NCBI GenBank assembly: GCA_000497125.2
Contig: CM035316.1
Coordinates: 1,552,001-1,616,000, forward strand
Direction: 5' to 3'
Source of the DNA: Spironucleus salmonicida
Taxonomy: Eukaryota > Fornicata > Diplomonadida > Hexamitidae
Length of the DNA: 64,000 nt
A program made the translations under genes and the position numbers. Of this stretch, positions 47,552 to 59,150 are shown piece by piece. How positions within the stretch are numbered: the first letter of the stretch is position 1; every line of letters begins with the position of its first letter. Below the pieces are notes generated by a model. It saw only the letters and a program-made list of their open reading frames with translations. It did no database searches and had not been told where the DNA came from.

Positions 47552-47857
47552 TTTAATATAATATAATTTATTATATAACTATATTTATATAATTCAAAAA
47601 ACTTTAAACAAAGGTTAAGATATATATTATGTTTTTATTTATACTAGTATAATAAATGAAACTTAAATATTAAAGTATGTCTGTAAAAAGAGAATATCAA
47701 TATACTTAAGAATATTATAAATTATATATCGTGTTGTTGTGCTCTATATTAAGTTCACTGACTAGTTTTCATATATGCTAAGTATGGTTTATTTTTATTA
47801 TAAACATAATAATTAAAATATTTGAAACATTACTATAATAGCTATAAAACCTTTACA
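47552..47857 (+). other. AT-rich intergenic region, no gene seen
   Basis: About 305 bp lie between the lipase start and the end of the RING gene. They hold short T and A runs including a T9 tract near 47872, with no open frame of note and no RNA structure recognised. Confidence 0.6.
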
Positions 47858-48358
47858 TCAAAGTAAATTAATTTTTTTTTGTTAAAGTTCTATCTATTTA
47901 CTTAATTCCTTTAAAATACATATTCGGTCTTTAGCAAATACTGTAGATTAATATACCTAATCATAATTATTTTGAAGCTTGTCCAGTTCCTCTTATGCCT
48001 ATAATTCACTATTAATTAACCCTTAATAATGGAAATTATATGTATTTTATACTTCCTATAAACTAGTAAGATCCTTTGTTACCTTATCTAGCTCAGCCTA
48101 CATTATTTTCTACCTTTTATCCCTTAGATTTAATTATGTCTTTTATAGTTCGTTTTCCTAATATTCAATACCAAATATTTACTGCTTACTGCTGATTTTT
48201 TCTTTACAAACTACACACTATTTTATGCTTTTGATACATTATTCACAGTATAAATGTCCACAATTAATAATAAATATTTTTCTTAATTTTGAGAAACACA
48301 TTGGGCATTATCCCTATATTTTAACTTCTTGATTAATAAACTATTTAATTTCATTCAT
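47858..48358 (-). CDS. RING-finger coiled-coil protein, 166 aa
   Basis: Residues 18-55 form a C3HC4 RING: CPMCFSKLRKIF, CGHLYCEQC and CVVCKEKI. The rest, residues 60-166, is a coiled coil (ENELQKTQLNLRDKRQKIMQ and on). This is the plan of small RING E3 ligases and of RNF212/Zip3-type meiotic SUMO ligases; the single N-terminal RING plus coiled coil would fit Zip3/RNF212, and the window also has Mnd1, but no specific motif decides it. The gene starts 48 bp from the divergent LRR gene. Confidence 0.85.
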
Positions 48359-48406
48359 ATGTCTATATCATTTTAATATAATATTTTTATTCATAATTAT
48401 TATTTA

Positions 48407-49456
48407 ATGCAAATCGACTGGTCATCGCAATCTCTCACTACAGTTGAATTAGCGTCAAGATTAGACGCAGTAATTTCCTCTTAATAAAATGTTTCATCAC
48501 TAAATTTGAATAATAACCAAATTGATGATATGTCACCCCTTTATGTAGCATTTGTGGACCCTGCTTTTCGCAATTTAAAGATTCTTAATATGTCTTAGAA
48601 TCTCATCACAGATGTGTATCTAACTGACCTACCACTACTCATAACTTGTGATTTTTCTCATAATGAGCATCTCAAGGAACCTATTTTTGTTAACTTAAAA
48701 TCACTGAAATCAATTGATTTACGAAGTACTGCAATTACTAACTAGTTCTTTATATAACTTACATCATAGGATGTTAAACTACGGCATTTACGTATTGGTG
48801 GAAAAGTTTCTGATGAGGGACTAGAACTTGCTATATAAAAAAATAAATTGTTTTTCGAAAACCTGTTAACTTTGGACCTGAAAAGTAGTCTTTGTCATCA
48901 CTATACAACTATTTAGTCAGTGTAATAGTTATTAGGAGTTCGGTAGGTAAAAAATTTACCATAACGGTTACCTTCAGTCAATTCATCACGATTATCCTCA
49001 AATTCTTCAAATCGTTCAAAAAGCACATTTTCTACAATTGAGTTATATAAATAATTGGTTGTAAATAATACAAAATCTATAATCAAAAAATCTCCAGCCT
49101 AAATTTTGATTTAAGCACTTTTGGGACCAAATTAGGTTATGTAATAATTTTTTTCGGGACTTTGTGAGTTATAAAATGGAACAGGAGTATGCGCTGTAGT
49201 CTTGGCTGGTGTTAAGGCATAACCTGATATTGAAGATTAACTTAGTATGGGATTTGTACGTAAAATTGGAACTTTGTTTTGTAAAGATTTAAAATTATCT
49301 CATATTGGGTGTGAAGAAAGAGTTAGAGTTGTATGCGAGATTATGGAGCGAAAAATCGATCTACAGAATGAGCTAGTTAAAAATGATGTATCAACATTGG
49401 GAAATATGAAGAACATGCAAGGAGATTTATTAATTCATGGAAAAGTTTTTAAGTGA
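48407..49456 (+). CDS. leucine-rich repeat protein, 349 aa
   Basis: The N-terminal ~130 residues carry about five LRRs (VSSLNLNNNQIDDMSPLYVA, LKILNMSQNLITDVYL, LKSIDLRSTAI). Residues ~190-215 form a Ser-rich linker (SSRLSSNSSNRSK). The C-terminal half is helical and unrecognised, ending LIHGKVFK. It is intracellular by composition. The ORF fragment beginning MGFVRKIG near 49247 is the C-terminal part of this gene, joined by TAA codons. The stop lies in AAGTGA. Confidence 0.8.
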
Positions 49457-49668
49457 GGGTGATTTTATAATGTTTTCACAAATATCTGGATATAAGTGTA
49501 CAGAAAATAAATATCGACAAATTATAACATGTATATCGTTTTTGTCACTCCTCTTAATTTAGAACTATTTATGAATAGATAATAAACAGAATCAATAGAA
49601 GCTAGTCGAATTATTAAAATAATTTTAGAATCACAATCAATTACTTAATTTTCCGGCAAAATATTTGT

Positions 49669-49884
49669 TCAGACATAAGAAATAATAAAAAATATCAGAA
49701 TAGAGAGCATAATTACGTTAAAAATGCATCTATATTATTTATGTTTATCCTGTTTAAAATTATGTACTTACTGGTACTGAGATTCTATCTTATTTTCTAT
49801 TCTCTATATATAGGTTTTATTATTTTCGATTTATAGTACGAGATAATTATATTCATTAAACAATAACTCGTAATCTTCATCCAT
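49669..49884 (-). CDS. small tail-anchored membrane protein, 71 aa
   Basis: A short acidic N terminus (MDEDYELLFNEYNYLVLQIE) leads into a coiled coil and a C-terminal hydrophobic segment, NVIMLSILIFFIISYV, with no lumenal tail. That is a tail-anchored arrangement as in SNAREs, but the helix is too short and lacks a clear zero-layer residue to call it a SNARE. It would be a natural client of the GET pathway suggested at 33416-33988. Confidence 0.6.
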
Positions 49885-49939
49885 ATTTAATATATTAATT
49901 ATTTCTATATAATAATATCATATAATAATTTATCAATAA

Positions 49940-50416
49940 ATGAAAGTTTCGTCTATTTAAAAAGAGATATTATAACTTAAAGATAAAATTAGTAATATTG
50001 AAACACTTATTAGTACCGAAAAGAATAGTTATGAAAAGTAAATAGAAGAACTCAGTAAAGTCTATATTATCCCTAATAATTCACATCAACTGGAAGAAAA
50101 TATTGATTTAAATTAACTAAAGGCTCAAGATATATAGATTGAAGTTAAATAATTGCATGTTTAATTAGAAGAAGTAAAGGCTTTGAATGCTAGATATAAT
50201 TCAGAATTAAAATAAGTAGAGTTAGTTAGATAGTCACAAGAAACTTATACTGAAGAAATCAGTCAAACTAGCAGACTCATATAAATTCCTGAAGCTTCCT
50301 TAGAAAATATAGCCGAAGATAAAAGAGAAGATTTATCTAAAGATACATTACTCCATTAATTTTATTAGATGAATAATTAGATATAAAACTTAATTTAAAC
50401 ATAATCAGATCAGTGA
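49940..50416 (+). CDS. coiled-coil protein, 158 aa
   Basis: The frame is Gln/Glu/Lys-rich, with heptads through residues 5-115 (EILQLKDKISNIETLIS, QLHVQLEEVKALNARY). The C-terminal ~45 residues are Gln/Asn-rich. No domain is recognised. Its last seven bases overlap the last codons of the convergent membrane-protein gene; both stops sit in the near-palindrome GATCAGTGA. Confidence 0.7.
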
Positions 50417-52068
50417 TTCTTGCGTCTTTTCTTATTCTTTTTAATAGTTTAAATAACTAAAATAATTCCCATTAAAGATATAGCAGTTGACACCAAGACA
50501 AAACTTAGTCCAGAAATGTAAGCAATAATATTCACAATTGAATAATCTGAAAATGCAATTCTATTTGTGATAACTGATAATTCTAATGCTCCTAATGTTT
50601 CAGATGTATATTTCATTGTTATTCCCAAGTAATTTTAATCATTTTAAGCTATATCATTTATAAATGCCTTGCAATCTTGAATCAATACTAACTCATCACA
50701 GGATAAACAATATTCTAATGTTTCTGCTGAAATTTATTTGTAAAGTGGTACCTTTAAATCCGGAATTGATGTATTTGGAAATATTAAACTAATTATTCCT
50801 TAAGCATCATATATTTCTCCTTACGGTAAATAGATATCACACGCTGTAGTATTTTATTAAATAGTAAGTTATAAACATAGACTGTCTCGTCGTATGTCGA
50901 TAACGCCTGATCGCCAACAGGTAAGATGCATTTGTAATTCGAGTTATTAATTAAACAAAAACTATTCTCCAGTATAGAACATTGTATCAAACATGAATCT
51001 TGGTTTCTAATCTGAGGTTTTAATTTTATAATAAAATTATTTGCAACTTTCTTACTCAGTAGGTGATCCATTAGAACATTCAAATCTATATATTCTTTAT
51101 AGATTATTATACTTGGTAGAATAAAAGTTCAATTATTTTGACCAAACTTCTGATCCTAATTTTACACTTAATCTATGTGTATAATGAGTAAAATTAATAT
51201 CATTTAAAATATTTTCAATAGGTTAAAATATAAGCCTATTATTAACTTAAACTAAAAATGTATCGTCCCATAACCCCACATAAGAAGCTGAGAGATAATA
51301 AAAATTGACTCCAAAACCAAAATCTTTGCCCATATTTTTAACATATCCAATCTAATGAATAAAACTAACCTACACATCTTGTTATTATGATATAAATTAA
51401 ACTTTTGCTGATACAAAGGCAACTTATTGTATATGTAATAATTTTATTGGTTACTTATATATATAATTTATAGGTTTATTATCTATAATATAATTATCCG
51501 AGAATTACTGTGCTTCTAACTATATTCTTTCTCCTTAAATAAGTAAGAAAACTTGCACTAATTTATTTATAGTAATACCAGAATCTTCTATAGTTGTAAT
51601 TTATTGAGTACAAGACAATGTAGAAGTAATATTCAGTACAATTTCTTCTTGATGAATTTATAATACGGAATTTGTCTGATAACATTCACTGAGATCAGAT
51701 TTTTATTCTTAAAATTCAAAAATATTGACCTATGCTATGTCGGAATAAGAATATAAATACATTATAGCAAAATCTAATGACGTAATAACCGGCACATCAA
51801 TAAATTTTATACTTGTAATGCTACTGTAATTAAAACCTAGAACTTATGATCTTTATAGAGGTATGTCATTTCCACGCATAATTAGAGCAGCATGTAAATT
51901 TTTAGATAATGACTCACAAGCTGAATTAATAGGTCTAATAGTAACTATAATAATATTAAGATTCTTATTATATTCAAGTATTGAGGATTGATCATAACAA
52001 TTAGCAAATACTTTCTGCTATGGTGTAAACAGGAAATCTAGACCAACAGCAGAAAAAAATAAGATCAT
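50410..52068 (-). CDS. type I single-pass membrane protein with Cys-containing ectodomain, 552 aa
   Basis: The N terminus MILFFSAVGLDFLF is a plausible signal peptide. A ~500-residue beta-rich ectodomain with about a dozen Cys follows (for example YLSCDELVLIQDC). Near residues 512-540 there is one membrane helix (IVNIIAYISGLSFVLVSTA), followed by a short basic cytosolic tail (KKNKKRRK). No family is recognised. In this run it sits beside a p24 receptor and other secretory genes. It is probably a surface or endomembrane protein. The ORF fragment near 50793-51083 is a shadow in another frame. Confidence 0.78.
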
Positions 52069-52106
52069 TTTCACTGAAAATAAATTTATATAAATATATA
52101 ATATGA

Positions 52107-52649
52107 TCATATCCTCTTCTTTACTTAAACAGTTAACCAGAATGACTGCATGAAAGCAACGGATACTCCTACCACAATACCAAGTAATCCTACCATGAAT
52201 ACTGTTTTGCCAGCTGTGCTTCCTAAATTCATTAAGCCTTATAATCTTTATGCAGCATAATTCTACTCCTTGTTCACTTCAACCGCATACTATTTAATCT
52301 TTCTAACACTAGTTATCCGATCACTAGCGACACCTGGAATTTCACCTATTTCTAGAGTAAATGTGACAAGCCTCTAACCTGAATTGTCCTCTACCCTCAC
52401 AGTATTGAAGCAAATTTCGTGTATTCCACTGAATTATGTGAGTATATCGAACTTCTACGCAGAATGAACATCTAGGCTAGTGAAAAGTTATTTGCCATTC
52501 GCAGTTATGGAAAGTTAAATCAATGGGAAATGGTTCTCAGAATCAGCTTAGTAAGTCCCTAATAGTCTTGAGTTAGCAGGTAAATCCTCATAAAAACATG
52601 TATTCATTCCTGTTGATAAATTAAACACTAACCCCAGCAAGCCTATCAT
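52107..52649 (-). CDS. p24/TMED family cargo receptor (GOLD domain)
   Basis: The 180 aa protein has a signal peptide (MIGLLGLVFNLSTG), then NTCFYEDLPANSRLLGTYQ, the Cys-Phe-x-Glu motif at the start of GOLD domains in p24 proteins, a second Cys (HEICFNTV) for the disulfide, a membrane-proximal coiled coil, one membrane helix (VFMVGLLGIVVGVSVAFMQS) and the tail FWLTVQVKKRI. The tail carries the aromatic and dilysine-type residues used for COPII/COPI sorting. It cycles between ER and Golgi. It lies 38 bp upstream of the type I membrane-protein gene. Confidence 0.92.
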
Positions 52650-52705
52650 TAATTCTAACTGAAAAGAAAATATTAATACATACTATTATATTATAATAAT
52701 AATTT

Positions 52706-55297
52706 TCAATCTACTTCCTCAGGCAACCCATAAATATCATTTCGCTACCAAAGTTGAATTTCAAGCCCACCATATTACGTTTGTATCTCCATCCACTCTT
52801 GTCGTCCCACAACTACAAAATCTGTCCCCTCAACAAGCCCTTCCCGTAGAGAAAATCGACTTAACGGGGCCCCAGTTCTGATAAGGTCTAAATTAGCAAA
52901 TCCAGGCTCCTAAGCATCATAAAAAGCATGTTCGCTAAGCTCCTTAACGAAAGTTCTGCTAAGAGCAAAAACTGGCTTTCCGATCGAATTACAGCAAATC
53001 CTATCAAAAAGTTGCTGCGCTCCCACATTTTCGCCCTTTTCCACCACTAGCTCGCCGCATTCACCAAAAACTGCTTCAATTAGCTGCCATAAAAAACCAT
53101 TGATCGGAACTTTGGATGGGACCATTGCAGGCTGAATTGCATACTGATGGAGTGTTGGGTCAAGTGGAGCAAATTGGTTTGCTCGTGGCCATGGTAGTTA
53201 ATGAAGCCTGTACAGCCACTCGCCAGAGATGCATTTATCTGTTAATTGGAATTTTATAATACTGCCAAAACTATAAGAATATGAGATTGCATGTCTGAAA
53301 AATTGATCATATAAATCCTAACAAATTTTAGCACATGGTTGGCTATTAAGCGAATTTAAGATTTATTGATAAATATCTGTCGTAAGAATTTCTTAAGCTA
53401 ATGATTTTTTCTTTTAGTAAAATAATAAGTAAGGATCTTTAATTGCAGATTCGACAATAGATTTGATATTAGCATCATCAAATTATATCCATTCATTTTA
53501 TTTTTTGCAAACAGTTGTATAGTGTCCGCTTGCGAGGTTTCCTGTGTGCAGAATCGCACACTATAACTCATATTCGCTACAACCAGCACTTAATTCATCT
53601 ACTGACCATACTTTAATTTATTTAAAAATTTTACAGCTTTAAAGATTTTAAAGAAGATCTTTAAGAAAATCTGTTTTAGATGTCCCAAACTTAGCAATTT
53701 CATAATATTCATTAGCAATACATTCTAAAATATATTTTGTCTTTTGTTCAGAATCAAGTTTAGGAGGTTGTGCCTTAAGAACTTTTAGTTGTTGAGCAAG
53801 TTTTATAGCTATAGATTAGCTATCTGGAAGACAGATGATATACGCTAAAAGTGGTTCTATAGTTTAATTAAATGCTTAGTCGTTAAATTATTTATTTTAA
53901 GATTTCAAGTAAAATTATTCTACAATTTAGTAAGTGAACTTTTATGCTAAAAGAGACTTATAAAGATATTAGATATCATCTTCATTAAATTCTGGCATTC
54001 CTGGACGCAATTCTGATAGATAATTGAAGATATTTAAATTTGTTAGATTTTATAAATTTGTTTTGATTTTTTCTTTTTCATCCGCTTCAAAACACATAAA
54101 ATGTAGACAAAGAATAGGTGGAGGATATAATATCTTTTACGTTTAAATAATATGAGATGTATTTTAACAGTTTTGGCATTTAGATTCCATTGTTTATGGA
54201 GAGATATAAGTTTAAAATGATTATTCCAAAGCAACTTAATTTTTAGTCACATGCAAAGATAATGTACTAAATGGCTCAACTGTGTAAGTCTTAGATTCTT
54301 TCTTACAATATTGACACTAGTAAACAGAACAGGTTGACTATTATCCTTCAAAACAATCCGATACGATATCTCTATGCTTAGATTAAATTTATTATTAAGT
54401 AAAATGAATAAGCTATGGCTTGGCATTATACTGAGTTTATTATTTTAATACACCAATTGGAAATTTACGTTATAAGGAAGATCTGATACAGTCAAACAAA
54501 AATAACACAAATTCTTAAGCATCTTATTACTAATCTCCAACAAAAACCTTTTTATACGCCTGTAATGCTCTATAAAAAGGTTAAAGATGAGTTTTCTAAG
54601 CCTCAAATTAGCACTAAATTTAATTTATTTTATCAGGTAATTATAAAACTTGCATCATCTAGCAAAAATGTGTGGTTACCATATCTTCAAGACCTTCGTA
54701 TTCAGTGTTAAATGTTCCCTACTAAATATATGGAGCCAATGCCCAAAACCATCGATTAAAATATGATAAATGCGCTAACGCCTATAAAACAGCAGAAGCA
54801 TAACAAGTACTATGGTTATTTACAATTGGAACCTAACCGCAGGTCTTAAGATCAAGCGATTATGGTTTCTGCTAAATTTATTTACTGTCAACTATTTTAC
54901 TGGAAGCAAGTGGTTATGAGGTACTATCTTTTTTCCTTTATAAATCTCTATATGTTCTTGCCACAAAATCTGGAAATTTGACTACTGATACAAATACATT
55001 GCAAGAAAAGCACCAAATACGATATTCTTTTAGGTTAAGAAATAATGGATGAGCCTTTTCTTAATAATGATCTGTTGAGTGTCTATTATCATAATGACCG
55101 CATGCAACAAAACCACAGTCTAAGCAAATCCATAGTTTATCTACTCCTCTATCGCATTTTTCCGTTGATGTATTAGATCCTGAGCATTTTAAATCAGGAT
55201 TAAAAAGTTAAGCACAATTTTTTGTTATCAAATCTCGTACATCACCATAGGTTTTTGGAGAATGTGAGCATTAAAGATTTGTCACTCTCTCATCCAT
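52706..55297 (-). CDS. USP20/USP33-like ubiquitin-specific protease
   Basis: This 863 aa deubiquitinase has an N-terminal ZnF-UBP (CSHSPKTYG, KLWICLDCGFVACGHYDNRH, residues ~10-112). The USP catalytic core has its Cys box HSTCYASAVLQAL (Cys near 165; the usual GNTCFMNS is altered), QQDAQEFVLFLFD, Cys pairs of the finger region, and a His box YELQCAILHTGNLASGHYT near residue 590. Two DUSP-like domains follow (residues ~640-863, the second ending FVVVGRQEWMEIQTQYGG). ZnF, catalytic core and tandem DUSPs are the order of USP20/33. Catalytic Cys and His are present. Confidence 0.92.
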
Positions 55298-55428
55298 GTT
55301 ATGATAGGAAAGAAAATTTAATTAACTGTAATATATTTAAAATATATATTTAGTCGTGTAGTATTATTTATGAAATATTTCGGAAGATCAATTAATAAAA
55401 ATAATAATTAAGCTCTATCAGAATAAGA

Positions 55429-55923
55429 TCACTCCAAAGTGGTGATAAAGGAATCTACCTAGCTTGGATGACCAGAATATATCTAATGGCCTCCCTTATT
55501 AAATATCCAGCAATGAGGGATACCTCTCACTGACTAAGAGGTCATAAATTTTTAAATTGTACTATCTTGATCTATTGCCACTGTATACTCTTGCATTTGT
55601 GGTTAACTAGATATAAACTTCGACACTACTTCCTCTTTCTCTTGTGAAACCGAAATTATTTAAACTCTGTTAAATTATTTCTACAACTTACTGAGATGCG
55701 GTATCTACTACTTGCATGGTGGGCACCACGTTGCAAAAGCTTCTAGCATTAGATATTTATCTTCCAGGCTAAACTATGTATTAGTAAGATATTTAAGGCT
55801 TGAAAGATTTGGTACTTATGTTCCTAAAAAGTTAGTTGTATCCTATTTTTTGGTAGCTAGATATGCTTTTATTGATACAAAAGCTAAGAACGAAAACAAA
55901 AAAGCTTTCCATTATTGCAACAT
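55429..55923 (-). CDS. membrane-anchored TlpA-like thioredoxin (WCPPC), paralogue 2
   Basis: The 164 aa protein has the same plan as the one at 19624-20106: a hydrophobic N-terminal anchor (AFLFSFLAFVSI), a Lys/Gln linker, and a thioredoxin domain with WCPPC at residues 66-70 in AFATWCPPCKQQIPHLSKLQ. It ends with the cis-Pro loop GIPHCWIF and the SGHPSQVDSFITTLE tail that mirrors the WDGHPAKVDEQIEEGLE tail of paralogue 1. The changed CxxC (GP to PP) should alter redox potential or substrate. Its stop is in GAGTGA and it lies 51 bp downstream of the Nudix gene. Confidence 0.88.
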
Positions 55924-55974
55924 TAAAATAAAATAAACTATAAAAATTATATATAATATATAATAATTATAAAG

Positions 55975-56637
55975 TCATTTGTTATACCTGGCAAGACAAC
56001 AAAGTAATTTAGCATCATTCACAGAATACGCCTCATCGATGGTGACAAGCTTGCATGAAATCTACTCGTGATCACCTTCGCCATGAATTTTGGATAGGAT
56101 CTCTTCAATTTTATCTTGTGATAGTTAAATATCTGTTACAAACAATTTGACAACTTCATCACAGCCACCAGGTGACATCATAACTTCACCTAGACTACGT
56201 AAATGTTCTGACAAAATTGTTATCCCACATTCTTCCTGAATTTCTTTAGCTGCTACGCCACTGAAATTGTTATCTCCATCTAACATGCCTGCTGGTGTTT
56301 CTAACACAAATTGACCGATCGGAACACGTGCCTATCTTGTCAAGAGTATATGTGTTTTATTTACTATTATTAAAACTGCAACAGACCCACCACGCATGAA
56401 AACTATGCCAGGTAAAGCTTTATTGTTTGCTTATGCAATAACTTTAAATTTAAGAAATCCAATTCTAGGACCAAACAAATCAATAGATTGAAATATTATT
56501 TCACTGATAATAATATTCGCATCTATATTATTAATGTAATTCTAGAATGGTACAAAGTTATCAAGTAACTGTATGAAGTTGGGTGGGAAGAATTCAGGGA
56601 ATTAAAATTTAATAGAATTATCAACTAATTTACTCAT
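55975..56637 (-). CDS. Nudix hydrolase, ADP-sugar pyrophosphatase type
   Basis: The 220 aa protein has the Nudix box in ETPAGMLDG...AAKEIQEECGI (residues ~115-137), with the metal-binding EIQEE intact and the leading Arg replaced by Lys. Preceding strands (GGSVAVLIIV, RVPIGQFVLETPAG) and the later SPGGCDEVVKLF match ADP-sugar diphosphatases such as plant NUDT14, which split ADP-ribose or ADP-glucose. The protein may recycle nucleotide sugars. Its N-terminal ~75 residues resemble the extension of that subgroup. Confidence 0.9.
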
Positions 56638-56722
56638 TTAAGTCACTTGGTATATAATACATAAAATAGTGTATACTATTATTTTGATTATTTTCACTTG
56701 CATCCCGATATCTTTCTCAGAA

Positions 56723-57379
56723 ATGTTTATCTTAGCTACTTAAGCATGTGTGTTATCCTAAAGGGAAGCTCTTCTTAAAATATATGAAGAGACTGGTGGT
56801 AAAGAGTGGGAGGGTGCGGCCTTGTGGAATACATTTGCACCAATTTGCTAATGGGAAGGGATTACTTGTAGATCTGGTGTAATTGAATATATAATGCTAG
56901 GAGGGTTCGGGTTAACAGGCTAGCTACCCGAAATATTTGGCTGCTTCCCCTAGTTGAAGTAACTTAACTTAGAAAAGAACTACCTCAATGGGCCTATTCC
57001 TGAAACCTTGGGATAATTGAAACATTTATAGTACTTCGAAGCTACTGGTGCTGGATTTACAGGATAAATACCAGAAACCCTTTACACTCTGCAATTTTTG
57101 TAGTACTTACAACTAGGAGAGAATGCATTGACGGGGTAAATTTCAAAATCAATCATAAAAATGAGGACGTTGAGATAAATAGATGTACATTGTAATGATC
57201 TATCAGGAAAGATTCCTGACGAATTAGAATAACTACCAGGGCTTAAAGAAGCCAACTTTAATTGTAACGTAGGTATTGATTGCGAAACTGGACTGGCAGT
57301 TAGAGTCAACTTCTACTTCCTATGTCAATAGGATATGTGTTATTGTGAATCTAATGTGCCTATTCCAGATACATTTTGA
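56723..57379 (+). CDS. secreted plant-type leucine-rich repeat protein, 218 aa
   Basis: A short hydrophobic N terminus (MFILATQACVLS) leads into a cap typical of plant-type LRR proteins: REALLKIYEETGGKEW, then CQWEGITC. About five LRRs of the LxxLxxLxLxxNxLxGxIPxxL type follow (LNLEKNYLNGPIPETLGQ; IDVHCNDLSGKIPDELEQ). The C terminus is Cys-rich (LCQQDMCYC) and has no anchor. It is probably secreted or lumenal. This LRR class differs from the intracellular LRR proteins elsewhere in the window. Confidence 0.85.
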
Positions 57380-57607
57380 GTGAATCCATTTATAATACAT
57401 GTAAAATTAACGTATTACATATTAAAGTCTAAAACTGTATGACGCTTACTAGCTGTCTAATGTTAAACTTAAATCTAGCCTTAAATATAAATATATCACG
57501 CCTTGAAGTAGTGTAATTATAAGTTGTGTGTAAATATTTAGTGTTTCGAATCCGTTGCTGTTGGGTGATAGTTTAGCAATATTATACATAATTATATACT
57601 ATATTTT

Positions 57608-59149
57608 ATGATGGACATGTTTCCAAAAGTTGATGTTTCCTCCAAAGAAATCTTGTTAGCACACATAGCGAAACTTTAACATCTACTATTATTAGAAAAA
57701 GACAAAAATGCAGTTCTTTTGCTAGATTTTAATGTGTATAAATAAGAGCTGGTAGAATCAAAAACCACAGAACATAATACTAAGATTAAAGAGCTAAATC
57801 AATCATGGCAAGAAAAAATTTATTCCTAGACAAATATAACAATCAGCTAATTTTAAAAGGATGGTAATGTGCTCCTTTTCTATGGGGCAGAGAAACTCGA
57901 ACTGGAACTATAATTGATGACGCAGAAGAACAATTAGACCTAGAAGTAGTTCTTGAAGTTTTAAAAAGATATATAGCATGTATAATAAGTGAATAGGGAA
58001 CTCACCTGTCAACTTGATGCGTGCTAGTAATAGTGCAAAGTGAATATCCAAAATTCTGTCAACATAAAACGGTATACATAGTTAATAACCAAGAATAAAG
58101 TATAAGAAGATTAAATTATTAATTACTAGAAATAGATTCACATATTTTAGACGAAGATATCAACTTTAAAAATAGAAAATAAGCATGATAAAGATAAATT
58201 TTTGTTAAATTATAAAAAGCTATAAGCCACTAATAAATAAGTTTTAAATTTGTAAGATATGAATAAAAGCTAAAAATATGATAATTTTGTTTCATAGAAT
58301 CGTGATTCATAGCTTATTTAAAACTATAATAAATTACTATTAACATTAGATGAAAAATAACACTAAATTGATAAACTTTAACAACTATTATTAATCTAAA
58401 ATAAATATTAAATTGAAAATATATAGATTACAAATTAGCTATTAAAAATACAAAATGAAAATAAAGAATTAAATGCAGAAATTATTAATTTATAGCATAA
58501 TAATTCTTTGTTAGATCAACTTAATAAAGATATAGATGAATCAACACATTATAAATTACAAGAATATGAAAAATAACTCATTGCAATAAAACATGATATC
58601 TAATTATCTAAAAATCTTTTAGTTAAATTCAGTATAAAAAATTAACAGATGATAAATTAAACTCTACAATATGAGTAAAAAATATAAATTTAACAAGATA
58701 ATGTTTTTCCGGTATTATAGGACCTGATTAAAATTTTTTCTATATTTCCATCAAATTTAAAATAGTAATTTTATATGAAAGTTTCTTTCTCAGATATTAA
58801 AAATTTTATAGTATCAGAAAAGTTTCTATTCTAGATCTAATCAACATCAATTCAAAAGATATAAAAAGATGAAAATTTAGTGAAATAAACACTATTAAAT
58901 TAATGGACATAGAATTTTGAAGAAAAAATTAAAACTATATTGACGATAAATTTTAATTTGTAAACCGAGTAGAGACTAGTATCTAAATATATGTTATATA
59001 AAACAGATAATTTTGATAGTCTAATAATTGTTTGGACTATTTCATTATTTTTTTTCTTTGTATCGGGAGGAAGGTTAGATCAATAAGACAACACTCTTAA
59101 TTTTATTATAGGAAATATTGAAATATTCGTCATTAAAAATGATATCTGA
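57608..59149 (+). CDS. coiled-coil protein with C-terminal hydrophobic segment, 513 aa
   Basis: A second ATG follows directly. Coiled coil fills residues ~10-400 with very high Gln/Asn/Lys content. Residues ~475-495 form a hydrophobic stretch (LIIVWTISLFFFFVSGG) that could be a membrane anchor, with a short C-terminal tail. The stop at 59149 is one base from the stop of the convergent gene. The role is unknown; tethering or golgin-like proteins have this plan, but the match is general. Confidence 0.78.
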
Positions 59150-59150
59150 T

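Noticed and set aside
55371-55472. Short plus-strand frame starting at an ATG in the thioredoxin 2 region
   Set aside because: It ends after about 33 codons and runs antisense to the clear WCPPC thioredoxin gene.
57538-57570. TTTCGAATCC, resembling a tRNA T-arm
   Set aside because: I could not build an acceptor stem, D arm or anticodon arm around it.
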